Of a DNA stretch of 64,000 nt, positions 54,156-63,671 are shown in pieces. This stretch comes from Pseudomonadota bacterium. GTDB taxonomy: Bacteria > Pseudomonadota > Gammaproteobacteria > Xanthomonadales > Xanthomonadaceae. How positions within the stretch are numbered: position 1 is the stretch's first letter; each line of letters starts with the position of its first letter. Position numbers and translations under genes: made by a program. Location: positions 1 to 64,000 of the forward strand of contig JAFECB010000031.1 in NCBI GenBank assembly GCA_018242365.1. The letters run 5' to 3'. The notes under the pieces are model-generated. The model did no database searches. It saw nothing but the letters and a program-made list of their open reading frames with translations, and was not told where the DNA came from.

Positions 54156-55016
54156 TCAGCTTCGCCACGCCTTGAGTCGGCGTCGCCAGCGCAGGTAAGG
54201 GTCGCGGATGCCGCGATGGAAGAACAGCCAGCTGCGCCATGCCGATTGCAGCCGTGCCCAGGGAGCATCGAGGCCGGATGCAGCGGTTTGCCGCCAGCGC
54301 TCCTGCGCTTCGACATTGGCGAGCATTAGTCGCCAGCGCGCCAGCTCCGCCGCGCGTTGCGCCGAAGGCCAACCGGGGTGGTCGCCGCGGTTGAAGTAGA
54401 GCACCGTGGCCGTGCGGCCGCTGCACGCGCTGGCACCGCCCTCGCGCAGGAACTGGTGCCACATGTAGTGGTCGGTCTTGCGGTCCTTCGGGGTCGTGCG
54501 CCATCCCCATGGCAGGCGGCGATAGGCTTCCAAGGTGTGCCCGACCGTAGACAAGCCAATGGGCATCGATCCGAAGCGCTCGATCGCCCGTCGTTGCGCA
54601 GGATTTCCAAGATCGCAGCGCATCGACGTACGTGGCCGTCCGGCCGGAGTGATGTCGATGCGTTCGGTATGGGCGAACGCGTGGTGCTGCAGCAAACCAT
54701 TCAGACTCGCCAGATGATCATGCAGCCACAGGTCACGGTCGGTCAGGTAGGCAACGCAGCGGCCACGCGCCTGCTGGAGTGCGGCGTGCCGGTAGGTCTC
54801 GCCGCGGCGTTCGTGCTTGGGGTGGTCGAAAAAGCGAATGCGCGGATCCCGCTGGCACCAAGCGTGAAGCACTGCGCGCGTGTCGACGTCGACGCCATCG
54901 CCGATGACGAACAACTCCCAGTCGCGCACCGATTGCAGGCAGACCAGCGGCAGGACCTGTTCGAGCGTGCAGCCGCGATCCGCCGTGGTCGGCAACATGA
55001 TCGTGAATGCGGTCAC
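54156..55016 (-). CDS. Family 2-type glycosyltransferase
   Basis: 286 residues from a GTG that overlaps the oxidoreductase stop by 4 bp (GTGA). It begins VTAFTIMLPTTADRGCTLEQVLPLVCLQSVRDWELFVIGDG, the start of a GT2 GT-A fold. AYLTDRDLWLHDHLASLN follows, in the place of the usual DDD/DxD metal motif, here TDRD. The C-terminal WHQFLREGG region is less typical. It is likely to transfer a sugar in surface glycan assembly. The translational overlap ties it to the oxidoreductase. Confidence 0.83.
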   Translation of the reverse strand: MTAFTIMLPTTADRGCTLEQVLPLVCLQSVRDWELFVIGDGVDVDTRAVLHAWCQRDPRIRFFDHPKHERRGETYRHAALQQARGRCVAYLTDRDLWLHDHLASLNGLLQHHAFAHTERIDITPAGRPRTSMRCDLGNPAQRRAIERFGSMPIGLSTVGHTLEAYRRLPWGWRTTPKDRKTDHYMWHQFLREGGASACSGRTATVLYFNRGDHPGWPSAQRAAELARWRLMLANVEAQERWRQTAASGLDAPWARLQSAWRSWLFFHRGIRDPYLRWRRRLKAWRS

Positions 55017-55951
55017 GCCCGGTTCCCGAGGTCGCGCATGCGTTCGATGCTGGCGACGGCGCGGATGCCATCGGCGAGGTCGGATCGTGGTGGCGGTCCC
55101 TCGCCACTGATCCAGCGTAGCCAAGCCTGCAATTGGCGGCACAAGGCCATGCCGCTGTCGAGCGGGATGACTTCGCGTTCGCTGGCTTCAAGTCGGCTGT
55201 CGGCAATGCCACGGGCAAGGACGAGAGTAGCGGGGGAGTCGGCATCCCAGAGGGCGACGGCATCCTCGCCGTGCAGGCGCAATTCGCGCTTGCGCTGCGG
55301 CGAACGATTGCCCAATTCGGACAGCATCCATGGCCCGCCTTGCCAACGCAGCCAAGCGCTGCAAATCGCCCCGTCCGCACCCCGTTCAAAGAACGCGGAA
55401 GCCGGCTCCGGCCACGCGCCGTCGAACACTTCGCGGAAAATCGAAATCTCGTGGGGCCCGAGATTGGCCAGGCTGTCGACATCGGTGCGTGGACTGGACC
55501 AGTTGATCCGCGTTGAACGCAAGCCGCGTGGTGTGCCCAAGGCTCCCGAACGTACAAGCTCGCCAAGCTTCTGCACCGCAGGGTGGTAGCGCCAGACATC
55601 GAGCATGTGGCAATCGACCAGCCCGAGCGTTTCGATTTCCCGGGCCTGTGCCAGGTCGACGCAGAGCGGCTTCTCGCAAAGCAGTGGCACGCCTGAACCC
55701 GCAAGCAGGCGCAGGCTCGCCAGATGCGCGCTGGCAGGAGTAGCAATCACCCAGCCGTCGCAGGCGTCGGCTTGGGAGATCGTCGGCAGTGCGTCAGCGG
55801 CACCGCCAGCCATCGCATTTGCACGCGCGGTCGCGTCCGCATCGACCACCTGGACACGTGCACCCAAGGCGCAGAGGTCGTCGAGGATTCGACGGCCCCA
55901 GACGCCGCAACCCAGCAGGCCGATGGTGAGGGGATTGCGGGTGCGGTGCAT
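55013..55951 (-). CDS. Gfo/Idh/MocA-family oxidoreductase
   Basis: 312 residues. The N-terminal Rossmann fold has GLLGCGVWGRRILDDL as dinucleotide loop, and the family motif CEKPL with the catalytic Lys is intact (VPLLCEKPLCVDL). NLGPHEISIFREVF in the C-terminal domain carries the typical His. Such enzymes oxidise or reduce sugars and sugar nucleotides with NAD(P). With the overlapping glycosyltransferase it forms a two-gene operon for an unusual sugar. Confidence 0.9.
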   Translation of the reverse strand: MHRTRNPLTIGLLGCGVWGRRILDDLCALGARVQVVDADATARANAMAGGAADALPTISQADACDGWVIATPASAHLASLRLLAGSGVPLLCEKPLCVDLAQAREIETLGLVDCHMLDVWRYHPAVQKLGELVRSGALGTPRGLRSTRINWSSPRTDVDSLANLGPHEISIFREVFDGAWPEPASAFFERGADGAICSAWLRWQGGPWMLSELGNRSPQRKRELRLHGEDAVALWDADSPATLVLARGIADSRLEASEREVIPLDSGMALCRQLQAWLRWISGEGPPPRSDLADGIRAVASIERMRDLGNRA

Positions 55952-56110
55952 GGGCGATCAATCAGTCCGCGGCGTGAAAGGCGTGTCGGGGCATGCGAAT
56001 ACAACGTCTGGCGAAGGGTACGCGGCTGGCGGTGGCATGGGTAGATCTCGCCACAAGCGATGCGATAAGCCCTTGCCGTATGAGGGGTGTGGCAGGACTG
56101 ATCGGGAATC

Positions 56111-56267
56111 GGGGGATAGACGCGGGCCATCCATGGCCCGCGCCCTGCGGGCAGCCTGCGGCTGTCCTGATTCGCTCCGGGCGAATCAGTCGAACCCCGC
56201 GGGGGTTCTCCTCCGCCATCTTCCCGCAGACATGAAAAACGCCCCACGAGGGGGCGCTTCTCATGTC
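56111..56267 (-). repeat. Structured tRNA-Ser downstream repeat, copy D
   Basis: Directly downstream (minus strand) of tRNA-Ser(GGA). It has the same hairpins as copies B and C at 45.4-45.8 kb: GCGGGCCATCCATGGCCCGC, GCAGCCTGCGGCTG, GATTCGCTCCGGGCGAATC and the terminator hairpin. Together with unassigned DNA it fills the 316-bp gap before the oxidoreductase gene. Confidence 0.85.
56235..56257 (-). terminator. Terminator after tRNA-Ser(GGA)
   Basis: Minus strand GCGCCCCC-TCGT-GGGGCGTTTTT, 10 nt after the CCA end. CAGACATGA and TCATGTCTG extend the pairing outward. Confidence 0.88.
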
Positions 56268-56360
56268 TGGCGGAGAGAGGGGGATTCGAACCCCCGAGGC
56301 GGGGTTTAGCCGCCTACACACTTTCCAGGCGTGCTCCTTCAACCACTCGGACACCTCTCC
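56268..56360 (-). tRNA. tRNA-Ser(GGA)
   Basis: 93 nt, class II with a long variable arm. Anticodon loop CTGGAAA gives GGA; GGAGAGG acceptor; CCA encoded. Confidence 0.97.
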
Positions 56361-56497
56361 GGATTTGACGCGTCCCGATGCCTGCTTTGGGCCCGCGAGG
56401 TTCGGGGCAACTGCGGTTCGGGCCGTGAATTCTAGCGGTCGAGCCGGTTTGACACAACGTCGGCGCGTGGGGTGGTTGGCGCATGCCACAATGGGCC

Positions 56498-58225
56498 ATG
56501 TCCTATCTCGTGCTTGCCCGCAAGTGGCGCCCGCGGCGTTTTTCCGAACTGGTCGGCCAGGAGCACGTCGTGCGTGCGCTGACCAATGCGCTGGAAAGCG
56601 GGCGTATCCACCATGCCTTGCTGTTCACCGGCACCCGCGGGGTGGGCAAGACCACCATCGCGCGGATCTTCGCCAAATCGCTGAACTGCGAACACGGTGT
56701 CGGCGCCGATCCCTGCGGTGAATGCGAGACCTGCAAGGCGATCGATGCTGGTCGTTACATCGACCTGCTGGAGATCGATGCCGCCTCCAATACCGGCGTC
56801 GAGAACGTGCGCGATCTGATCGAGAACGCGCAGTACATGCCCTCGCGCGGGCGCTACAAGGTCTACCTGATCGACGAAGTGCACATGCTGTCGAAGGCGG
56901 CGTTCAATGCGTTGCTGAAGACGCTGGAAGAGCCGCCGGCGCACGTCAAGTTCCTGTTCGCCACTACCGATCCGGAAAAATTGCTGGTGACGGTGCTCAG
57001 TCGCTGCCTGCAGTTCAACCTGAAGCGTCTGGACGAGGCGCAGATTCGCGGGCAGTTGACGAAAATCCTGACGGCGGAAGCCATCGATGCCGATGCCGAT
57101 GCGGTGGCGCAGCTGGCACGCGCCGCCGATGGCAGTCTGCGTGATGGCCTGTCGCTGCTCGATCAGGCGATTGCCTACAGTGGTTCCGGCAGCGAGGGTG
57201 GCAAGCTGGATGGCGCGACCGTGGCGACGATGCTGGGCACGGTGGATCGTGCCCGGATCAATGCGCTGCTGGTGGCGTTGGCAGGTGAAGACGGCAAGCG
57301 CCTGCTCGATGAAGTCGCTGCGCTTGCGGAGTTCTCACCGGATTGGGCGGGCACGCTCGACGCGTTCGCGCTGGCCCTGCATCGCATCCAGGTCCGGCAA
57401 TTGGTGCCGGATGCGGTGATCGAGGCCGATGCGGTCGATGTCGATGGTCTGGCTGCGCAGTTGCGACCCGAGCTGGTGCAGCTGTGGTACCAGATGGCGC
57501 TGCATGGGCGACGCGATCTCGGCCATGCGCCGAGTCCGCGCAGCGGGTTCGAAATGACCCTGCTGCGGATGCTGGCGTTCCGTCCGGAGGCGGCGGACAG
57601 GACGGACGTGACGCGGATGGCGTCGGCAACGAAGCCTGCGCTTGCGCCAGTTGCGCCCGCGCCCGCGCGGACCCCGGAAGTGCCGCGTCCGATCGCTTCG
57701 GTCGAAACACTGCGGCCTGCAGCATCACCCACGCGGCCGCCGCCGCAGGAGCCACGGGTGCTGACACCGGTACCCACGCCGGCATCCGGCGAACAGCCGG
57801 CACCGTTGGCGGCCAGGATCGTCACCGATGGCGAGCATTGGCTGCAGATCGTTGCCGATTGCGGGCTGCGTGGCCCGGCGCGCTTGTTGGCGGAACATGC
57901 GGCCTTTGCCTCGCATCGCGACGGCGTGTTGTGGCTGACCTTGACCCAGGAGCAAGGCCATCTGAAGTCGCCGAGCCTGGTGCTGCAACTCACCGATGCG
58001 GTGTCGCGCCAGTTGGGTGGCGCGGTGCAGGTGCGCTTCGAAGTGGGACAGCCCCGTGGCGAAACCGCCAGCGTGCGCAACGAGCGCGCCAATGATGCGC
58101 GCCAGCTCGAAACCGAGCGCAGGTTTGCCGAGGACCCGGCAATCCAGCATCTGGTCAGCGAACACGGTGCCAGCATCATTCCGGGATCGATTCGGCAACC
58201 TGATGCGCAGCGCAGCGACGATTGA
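56498..58225 (+). CDS. dnaX: DNA polymerase III subunit tau/gamma (clamp loader)
   Basis: 575 residues from ATG 56498 (MSYLVLARKWRPRRFSELVGQ), the family start; an ATG five codons upstream is less likely. Walker A is GTRGVGKTTIARIFAK, the zinc-binding cluster is CEHGVGADPCGECETCKAID, and the Walker B region is VYLIDEVHMLSK, with the SRC motif in LSRCLQFNLK. The Pro/Ala-rich linker spans about 370-440 and the C-terminal polymerase-binding domain follows. I saw no A-rich slippery site of the E. coli type for making gamma. Confidence 0.97.
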   Translation: MSYLVLARKWRPRRFSELVGQEHVVRALTNALESGRIHHALLFTGTRGVGKTTIARIFAKSLNCEHGVGADPCGECETCKAIDAGRYIDLLEIDAASNTGVENVRDLIENAQYMPSRGRYKVYLIDEVHMLSKAAFNALLKTLEEPPAHVKFLFATTDPEKLLVTVLSRCLQFNLKRLDEAQIRGQLTKILTAEAIDADADAVAQLARAADGSLRDGLSLLDQAIAYSGSGSEGGKLDGATVATMLGTVDRARINALLVALAGEDGKRLLDEVAALAEFSPDWAGTLDAFALALHRIQVRQLVPDAVIEADAVDVDGLAAQLRPELVQLWYQMALHGRRDLGHAPSPRSGFEMTLLRMLAFRPEAADRTDVTRMASATKPALAPVAPAPARTPEVPRPIASVETLRPAASPTRPPPQEPRVLTPVPTPASGEQPAPLAARIVTDGEHWLQIVADCGLRGPARLLAEHAAFASHRDGVLWLTLTQEQGHLKSPSLVLQLTDAVSRQLGGAVQVRFEVGQPRGETASVRNERANDARQLETERRFAEDPAIQHLVSEHGASIIPGSIRQPDAQRSDD

Positions 58226-58279
58226 ATCAACGAAGCTGCAAGACACCAAATCAACGAATCAGCCAACGGAACCCAGGAC

Positions 58280-58600
58280 ATGCGTGGAAATATCGCCCAA
58301 TTGATGCAACAGGCGCAGAAGATGCAGGAAGACGTGCAGCGTGCGCAGGAGGAAGTGGCGGGGCTGGAAGTCGTCGGCAATGCCGGGGGCGGCATGGTCA
58401 GCGTCACCCTGGGCGGGCGCATGGATTGCCGGCGCGTGCGCATCGATCCGGCCGCCCTGTCCGATCCGGAGATGGCCGAGGACCTGATCGCGGCGGCGTT
58501 CAACGATGCAGTCAACAAGATCACGGCGGCCACGCAGGAAAAGATGTCGGCGGCGACCGCCGGGATGTCGCTGCCGCCGGGGCTGAAATTGCCGTTTTGA
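58280..58600 (+). CDS. ybaB: YbaB/EbfC-family nucleoid-associated protein
   Basis: 106 residues: [26 protein letters not shown] coiled-coil helix, then the core [19 protein letters not shown]. It is a small dimeric DNA-binding protein. The dnaX-ybaB-recR order is the standard bacterial cluster. Confidence 0.97.
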   Translation: MRGNIAQLMQQAQKMQEDVQRAQEEVAGLEVVGNAGGGMVSVTLGGRMDCRRVRIDPAALSDPEMAEDLIAAAFNDAVNKITAATQEKMSAATAGMSLPPGLKLPF

Positions 58601-58686
58601 AGCCGGGATTGGGGAAGTGGGAGACGGGAGACGGCGGGGCCGAATGTGGGTGGTGAGTGTGTGGTGAGTGGGAGTCTGACCAAGGC

Positions 58687-59283
58687 ATGACAGCGTCATT
58701 GCTCGAACAGTTGATCGAAGCCTTTCGGGTGTTGCCGGGGGTTGGCCAGAAGTCCGCGCAGCGCATGGCCTACCACCTGCTGGAGCGCCAGCGCGAGGGA
58801 GGCTTGCGATTGTCGGTGGCACTGCAGCAGGCGATGGAGCAGATCCGCCATTGTCAGCGCTGCCGCGATTTCAGCGAGACCGAGTTGTGCGCGGTGTGTG
58901 CGAGCACGTCACGGGATGCGTCGCTGTTGTGTGTCGTCGAAACGCCCGCAGACCGCCTGGTGATCGAGCAGGCGACCGGTTATCGCGGGCTGTATTTCGT
59001 GTTGCAGGGCAGGCTCAGTCCGCTCGATGGCATCGGCCCTGGCGAGCTGGGCCTCGATCAACTGGCGCAGCGGCTGGACGCCGGCGAAGTGCGCGAGTTG
59101 ATCGTCGCCACCAATCCCACCGTGGAGGGCGAGGCGACCGCGCATTACCTGGCGCAGATCGCGCGTGCCCGTGGCGTGCATCCCAGCCGGCTTGCGCACG
59201 GCGTGCCGCTGGGTGGCGAGCTGGAATACGTCGATCGCGGCACCTTGCAGCATGCCTTCGGTGGCCGGGTGGCAATTCCGTAG
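58687..59283 (+). CDS. recR: Recombination protein RecR
   Basis: 198 residues from ATG 58687. Helix-hairpin-helix [18 protein letters not shown]4 zinc finger [16 protein letters not shown]; Toprim domain with [15 protein letters not shown] and the acidic residues in [18 protein letters not shown]. With RecFO it loads RecA at gaps. It is third in the dnaX-ybaB-recR cluster. Confidence 0.97.
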   Translation: MTASLLEQLIEAFRVLPGVGQKSAQRMAYHLLERQREGGLRLSVALQQAMEQIRHCQRCRDFSETELCAVCASTSRDASLLCVVETPADRLVIEQATGYRGLYFVLQGRLSPLDGIGPGELGLDQLAQRLDAGEVRELIVATNPTVEGEATAHYLAQIARARGVHPSRLAHGVPLGGELEYVDRGTLQHAFGGRVAIP

Positions 59284-59353
59284 GCAGGTGTCCGCAGGCA
59301 GGGCGCTCACGCCGCGCAGTGCTCCTACAATGCCGGAATCGAAAGGAGCCGCC

Positions 59354-59704
59354 ATGACCGACACCATCTTCCACAAGATCCTCAACCGCGAGATCCCCGC
59401 CGATATCGTCTACGAGGACGCGTACACCTACGCCTTCCGCGACATCGCGCCGCAGGCGCCGGTGCATGTGTTGTTCGTGCCCAAGCAGGATTTCGCGACG
59501 ATCAATGACGTGCCCGAGGAATCGGCGGTGGTGATCGGTCGGCTGGCAACGGCGGCGGCGCGTTATGCCAGGCAGCAGGGCTTTGCCGAGCGTGGCTATC
59601 GGGTGGTGATGAATTGCAATGGCGACGGTGGGCAGACGGTGTTCCAGATTCATCTGCATTTGTTGGCCGGCGCGCCGCTGGGGCATTTCGGCACGCCGCG
59701 CTGA
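59354..59704 (+). CDS. HIT-family (HINT-like) nucleotide hydrolase with altered His triad
   Basis: 116 residues from ATG 59354, preceded by AAAGGAG. It has the HINT pattern: FHKILNREIPADIVYED, FRDIAPQAPVHVLFVPK and MNCNGDGGQTV. The histidine triad, normally H-x-H-x-H, reads Q98-I-H100-L-H102 (TVFQIHLHLLAG): the first His is Gln. The central His, the nucleophile, is kept. The family hydrolyses purine nucleoside phosphoramidates. Confidence 0.93.
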   Translation: MTDTIFHKILNREIPADIVYEDAYTYAFRDIAPQAPVHVLFVPKQDFATINDVPEESAVVIGRLATAAARYARQQGFAERGYRVVMNCNGDGGQTVFQIHLHLLAGAPLGHFGTPR

Positions 59705-59716
59705 CTGGATGCGCCA

Positions 59717-61696
59717 TCAGGGCCGGTGCCGCCGCAAGTCCGCGATCAGGCGTTGCCGTTCCGCATCATCGATCCCCGGCGCGTAACGCGCACGTTCGAG
59801 CCGGCGTGCCAGCGTAACCAGAGCGTCATCGCCTTGAGCTGTCGCCCGATCGTCCCGCGATGCCGTGATCCGCATGGCCCAGGCCAGAGCCGGTTCATGC
59901 GGCGCCCGCCCACGTTCGAGCTTGCGATAGCGGCGTTCCAGCGCATGCCAGGCGCGCAGCAGTGGATCGCGTTCACGCTCACCGCGTGCAGTGATCCAGG
60001 CCATCCAGCTCATCGCGAGCAGAGTGGCGAAGGCGAACAGCAGGATCAGGCTGCGGGTGCCGCCGTGCAGGCCCAGTGCATCCAGCAGGTTGCGCTGGCG
60101 CTGGGCATTGAAGCCCAGCAGCATGTCGTTCCAGCCGCGCCGCAGCCAGTCGCTGGCATTGAAGATCGGGGCCAGATCGACGAAGGCACCGAAGCGCCCT
60201 GGCTGGCGATCGGCAATGGTGTCGTAGATGCGCTCTGGCGCCACCGCAGCGGTCGGGTCGAAGCGTACCCAGCCGCGATGCGGCAGCCAGATTTCCGCCC
60301 ATGCGTGCGCATCCGAGCGACGGATCAGCCAATAGTCGCCGATCGGGTTGCGGTAGGCACCGGCATAGCCAGTGACCACGCGTGCCGGGATTCCGGCCGC
60401 GCGCATCAGCACCACGAAGGCGGAGCTGAAATGCTCGCAATAGCCCTGCTTGCGGTCGAACAGGAAGTCATCGACTTCGTCGTGGCCGGGCAGGGGCACG
60501 TTCAGGGTGTAGGCGAAGTCGCGTTGGATCATGGCCATCGCGCGCTGGGCGATGGCAAGATCAGCCACGCCGTTCGGATCACGGCCTGCGTCCTGTCGCC
60601 ACTGCTTGCCCAGCGCCAGCGTGCGTGGATTGAAGCCCGGGGGAAGCGCGAGCGCGTGGCGGCGCAGCCACGGTGACAACTGCGGCTCGAAGGCCCGTGC
60701 GGGCGCGGACTCCATCATCCAGCGTGAGATGTTGTATTGAGCCTGATCGGCCATCGGTGCGCGGTCGAGGCCCATATGCGCACCCGCCGGGAGTTGCGTG
60801 GGTACATCGAGTGCGATCAGCAGGCGGTCTTCGGTGGGCTCAAGCTCGAGCCGATAACGCCAACCGGCTTCCGACGGTTGCATCGGTGCCGGCGGGAAGG
60901 CTTCCAGCGTGCGCGCCGGCTTCCAGCTGCGGCCATCGAAATCCCACAGCACCGGGCCGCGCCAGTACATCTGCTCCGGCTTGGGCGGCGGACCGAAGAA
61001 CTGGACGCGGGCCGCCGGGCTGTCGTCGAGCAGCATCTCGGACATTCCGCCGGGCGTCATCGAATCGGACAGGCCCGGCGTGCCGGCAGTGCGTTGTGGC
61101 AGGCCCCACAGCGGCGTCGGCAAACGCGGGAACAGCCAGAACACCGCCAAGGCCAGCGGCAGGCCCAGCGAGAACAGCCGCAGCACGCTGGCTGCCGAAG
61201 CGAAGGTGGGCAGCCCGGATGGACGCGCATCCTCGATCCCGCTTTCGTCGGCGGCCAGTCGCTGCAGGGCCAGCAACGCGAGCATCACCGCCGCCAGCGA
61301 CAGCAGCAGGCTGGTGGGGGCCTGGTCGAGCAGGAAGGTGGCGAATGGAGCAAACAGCGCGAAACCAACCAAACTGCGGCCGTCGCGCAGGCTCACGGTT
61401 TCCGCGGGCTTGATCGCGATCATCAGCGCGAGCAAGGCCGAGGCGGTGTCGCGACCGACGCCCGGCAGGTTGAAGACCACTGCGACCATGCCGCCCAGCA
61501 ACAAGGCGATGCGAACGCCGCCCGGCAGCGGTTTACGCCACGACGCGGCCAGCACCAGCACGGCCATGGCTGCGATGCCGATGCCCAAGGTCGGCGGCAG
61601 TTGCAGCAGTAGTGGCAGCAGACAGGCGGCTGCCGCCAGTCGCACTTGCAAGCGGCCGGCGCTGGTGAGCGGCGGTGACGGCTTGGGATCAGCCAT
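59717..61696 (-). CDS. Membrane transglutaminase-like protease (TgpA family)
   Basis: 659 residues. N-terminal block of about five membrane spans up to residue 190 (LQVRLAAAACLLPLLLQLPP onward), a periplasmic transglutaminase domain, and one C-terminal span (SLILLFAFATLLAMSWMAWI). The catalytic triad is present: Cys in KQGYCEHFSSAFVVLM, His in RSDAHAWAEIW, Asp in VRFDPTAAV. The start overlaps the DUF58 gene by 8 bp, making a moxR-DUF58-tgpA operon like that of Pseudomonas. Confidence 0.93.
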   Translation of the reverse strand: MADPKPSPPLTSAGRLQVRLAAAACLLPLLLQLPPTLGIGIAAMAVLVLAASWRKPLPGGVRIALLLGGMVAVVFNLPGVGRDTASALLALMIAIKPAETVSLRDGRSLVGFALFAPFATFLLDQAPTSLLLSLAAVMLALLALQRLAADESGIEDARPSGLPTFASAASVLRLFSLGLPLALAVFWLFPRLPTPLWGLPQRTAGTPGLSDSMTPGGMSEMLLDDSPAARVQFFGPPPKPEQMYWRGPVLWDFDGRSWKPARTLEAFPPAPMQPSEAGWRYRLELEPTEDRLLIALDVPTQLPAGAHMGLDRAPMADQAQYNISRWMMESAPARAFEPQLSPWLRRHALALPPGFNPRTLALGKQWRQDAGRDPNGVADLAIAQRAMAMIQRDFAYTLNVPLPGHDEVDDFLFDRKQGYCEHFSSAFVVLMRAAGIPARVVTGYAGAYRNPIGDYWLIRRSDAHAWAEIWLPHRGWVRFDPTAAVAPERIYDTIADRQPGRFGAFVDLAPIFNASDWLRRGWNDMLLGFNAQRQRNLLDALGLHGGTRSLILLFAFATLLAMSWMAWITARGERERDPLLRAWHALERRYRKLERGRAPHEPALAWAMRITASRDDRATAQGDDALVTLARRLERARYAPGIDDAERQRLIADLRRHRP

Positions 61697-62648
61697 CGTG
61701 CAGGCCTTCGCCGGGCAACAGCGCCAAGGCGCGCAGGCATTCATGGCGGTGCGGCGCGCCTTGGCCGAGGGGGACGCCTTCACTGCCCGGCAGGCGCAGG
61801 GCATAACGACGGCCGCTGCGCTCGGCCTCATCGACCCAGCGTGCCAGTCGGCGTATGCGGTGTTCGTAGGGCAGGCCGGCGGTGTCGTCCCAGTCGAGTT
61901 GCAGCTCGCCGCCGCGGGTTTGTTCGTGGTCGCGCACCAGCAGGGTGCCGCGCCGCGCCGAGGGTTTCCACGCCACCGATCTCGGGGCATCACCGGGGCG
62001 GTAATCGCGCAAGTGATGGAGATCGTCTCCGGCCCGTGCCGGCTGCGGCGGTGCATTGCCACCGTTGGCGGCGGGCGGTGGTGGTGCAGCGGTTTCCGCT
62101 GCCGGATAGACCAGCACCGACTGAGCCGGCCACGCATAGGCCCATGCCCGTGCCAAGCCGAGCGGTTGCACCGTGCTGAATTCGAGTCGTGGCAATGCCA
62201 GCAAGCCGCGCCGTGTCGTCGGCAGGCGCAGTTCGACCGCGCTGCCGCGCGCATCCAGTGCGGTGAACGTGGCGCGATCGGCGCAGGCCACGCGCAGGCC
62301 GCGACGGCTGCGTGCATCACGTGTTTCCAGCGCGATGCGCAGTGAAAGATCGTCGCCGGCGGCCACCGGTTCGGCCGCCACCGCGGCGATGCGGACGCCG
62401 GACAGCTGCAGGTGCGCGGCGATCAGGCTGGCCTGTGCGGTGCCGGCGATCAGCAAGCCCAGCAGCAGCGCCGGATTGTTGTTGAAGTTGAGCGCGCCCA
62501 ACATCATGGTTCCCAGCAACAGGCCGAAGAACAAGCCGGTCGCGGTGGGCAGCACGTAGATGCGGTGCCGGTCGATGACGACCGGCAAGGGCTCCGGCGC
62601 GCGTGGCCGTGCCCAGCGCAGGAACCGCGTGCGCAGGTTGGCGATCAT
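61689..62648 (-). CDS. DUF58-family membrane protein
   Basis: 319 residues. Two close N-terminal spans (TGLFFGLLLGTMMLGALNF and ALLLGLLIAGTAQASLIA) are followed by a soluble region with the DUF58 signature around HHLRDYRPGDAPRSVAWKPSARRGTLLVRDHE. Members work with a MoxR ATPase and a transglutaminase protein. The function is unknown. It lies between these two genes here. Confidence 0.92.
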   Translation of the reverse strand: MIANLRTRFLRWARPRAPEPLPVVIDRHRIYVLPTATGLFFGLLLGTMMLGALNFNNNPALLLGLLIAGTAQASLIAAHLQLSGVRIAAVAAEPVAAGDDLSLRIALETRDARSRRGLRVACADRATFTALDARGSAVELRLPTTRRGLLALPRLEFSTVQPLGLARAWAYAWPAQSVLVYPAAETAAPPPPAANGGNAPPQPARAGDDLHHLRDYRPGDAPRSVAWKPSARRGTLLVRDHEQTRGGELQLDWDDTAGLPYEHRIRRLARWVDEAERSGRRYALRLPGSEGVPLGQGAPHRHECLRALALLPGEGLHDG

Positions 62649-62679
62649 GGCGCTGTCGCGGGCATCGACCGCGGGTACA

Positions 62680-63642
62680 TCAGTCCACCGCCACCGCGTG
62701 CAGGATGGCTTGTGCGAGATGGGCGGTGGTGGCGTCGGCATCGGCGACCAGGCGGTGTTCGGCGATGGCCGGGAACAGTGCCTGCACGTCGTTGGGCAGG
62801 ACGTGGTCGCGTTCCAGCAGCAGGGCGCGTGCCCGCGCCGCACGCAACAGCGCCAGTCCGGCGCGTGGCGACAGGCCGACCCGCAGTCCCGGATGCTTGC
62901 GGCTGCGCGCGACCAAGGCCTGGATGTAGTCGAGCAGTGCATCGCTGGCGTGCACGCCGAGGACGGCTTGGCGCAGTGCGAGGATGCGCGGTGCGTCCAG
63001 CAACGGGACGGCCTGCGCGATCAAGCTGCGACGGTCGGCGCCGGCCAGCAGTTCACGTTCCGATTGCGCGTCCGGATAGCCGAGGGTGAGCCGCAGCAGG
63101 AAGCGATCGAGCTGGGAGTCCGGCAATGGATAGGTGCCGGACAGGTCGGTCGGGTTCTGGGTGGCGATCACCAGGAAGGGATCGGGCAGGGCGCGGGTCT
63201 GGCCATCGATGCTGACCTGATGCTCGGCCATCGCCTCCAGCAGGGCGCTTTGCGTGCGCGGCGGTGCGCGGTTGATCTCATCGGCCAGCAGCACATGGGT
63301 GAATACCGGGCCGGGGTGGAACTCGAAGCGGTGGGTCTGTGCCTCGTACACCGACACGCCGAGAATGTCGGACGGCAGCAGGTCGGAGGTGAACTGCACA
63401 CGCGCAAAACCCAGCCCCAGCGTGGCCGCCATCGCCCGCGCCAGCGTGGTCTTGCCGAGGCCGGGCAAGTCTTCGATCAGCAGGTGCCCGTCGGCAAGCA
63501 GGGCGACGAAGGCCATCCGCACCTGTTGCTGTTTGCCCAGCACCAGTGCATCGACCTGCGCCAGCGCGGCATGCAGGGAATCCATCAAGCCATCGGATAG
63601 GATCGCTACCGGTGCGGGGCTGCTTGCCATGGGTTCGTGCAT
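62680..63642 (-). CDS. MoxR-family AAA+ ATPase
   Basis: 320 residues from ATG 63642; a start four codons later (MASSPAPV) is also possible. It has Walker A in EDLPGLGKTTLARAMA, Walker B in VLLADEINRAPPRTQSALLEAM, sensor 1 in LVIATQNPTDLSGTYPLP and the arginine-finger region QLDRFLLRL. MoxR proteins act as chaperones in maturation of complexes. It is first of three genes with DUF58 and TgpA. Confidence 0.95.
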   Translation of the reverse strand: MHEPMASSPAPVAILSDGLMDSLHAALAQVDALVLGKQQQVRMAFVALLADGHLLIEDLPGLGKTTLARAMAATLGLGFARVQFTSDLLPSDILGVSVYEAQTHRFEFHPGPVFTHVLLADEINRAPPRTQSALLEAMAEHQVSIDGQTRALPDPFLVIATQNPTDLSGTYPLPDSQLDRFLLRLTLGYPDAQSERELLAGADRRSLIAQAVPLLDAPRILALRQAVLGVHASDALLDYIQALVARSRKHPGLRVGLSPRAGLALLRAARARALLLERDHVLPNDVQALFPAIAEHRLVADADATTAHLAQAILHAVAVD

Positions 63643-63671
63643 CCATTCCGAGGTTTTCGACGAGTGTAGCG

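Noticed and set aside
55605..56309. Open frames over tRNA-Ser(GGA) ending in WRREGDSNPRGG-type sequence
   Set aside because: These arise from translating the antisense of the tRNA and its structured trailer; such translations are a known annotation artefact.
56498..58225. Programmed frameshift in dnaX to make gamma
   Set aside because: No A-rich slippery heptamer with a following hairpin was noticed at the expected place, so no claim is made.
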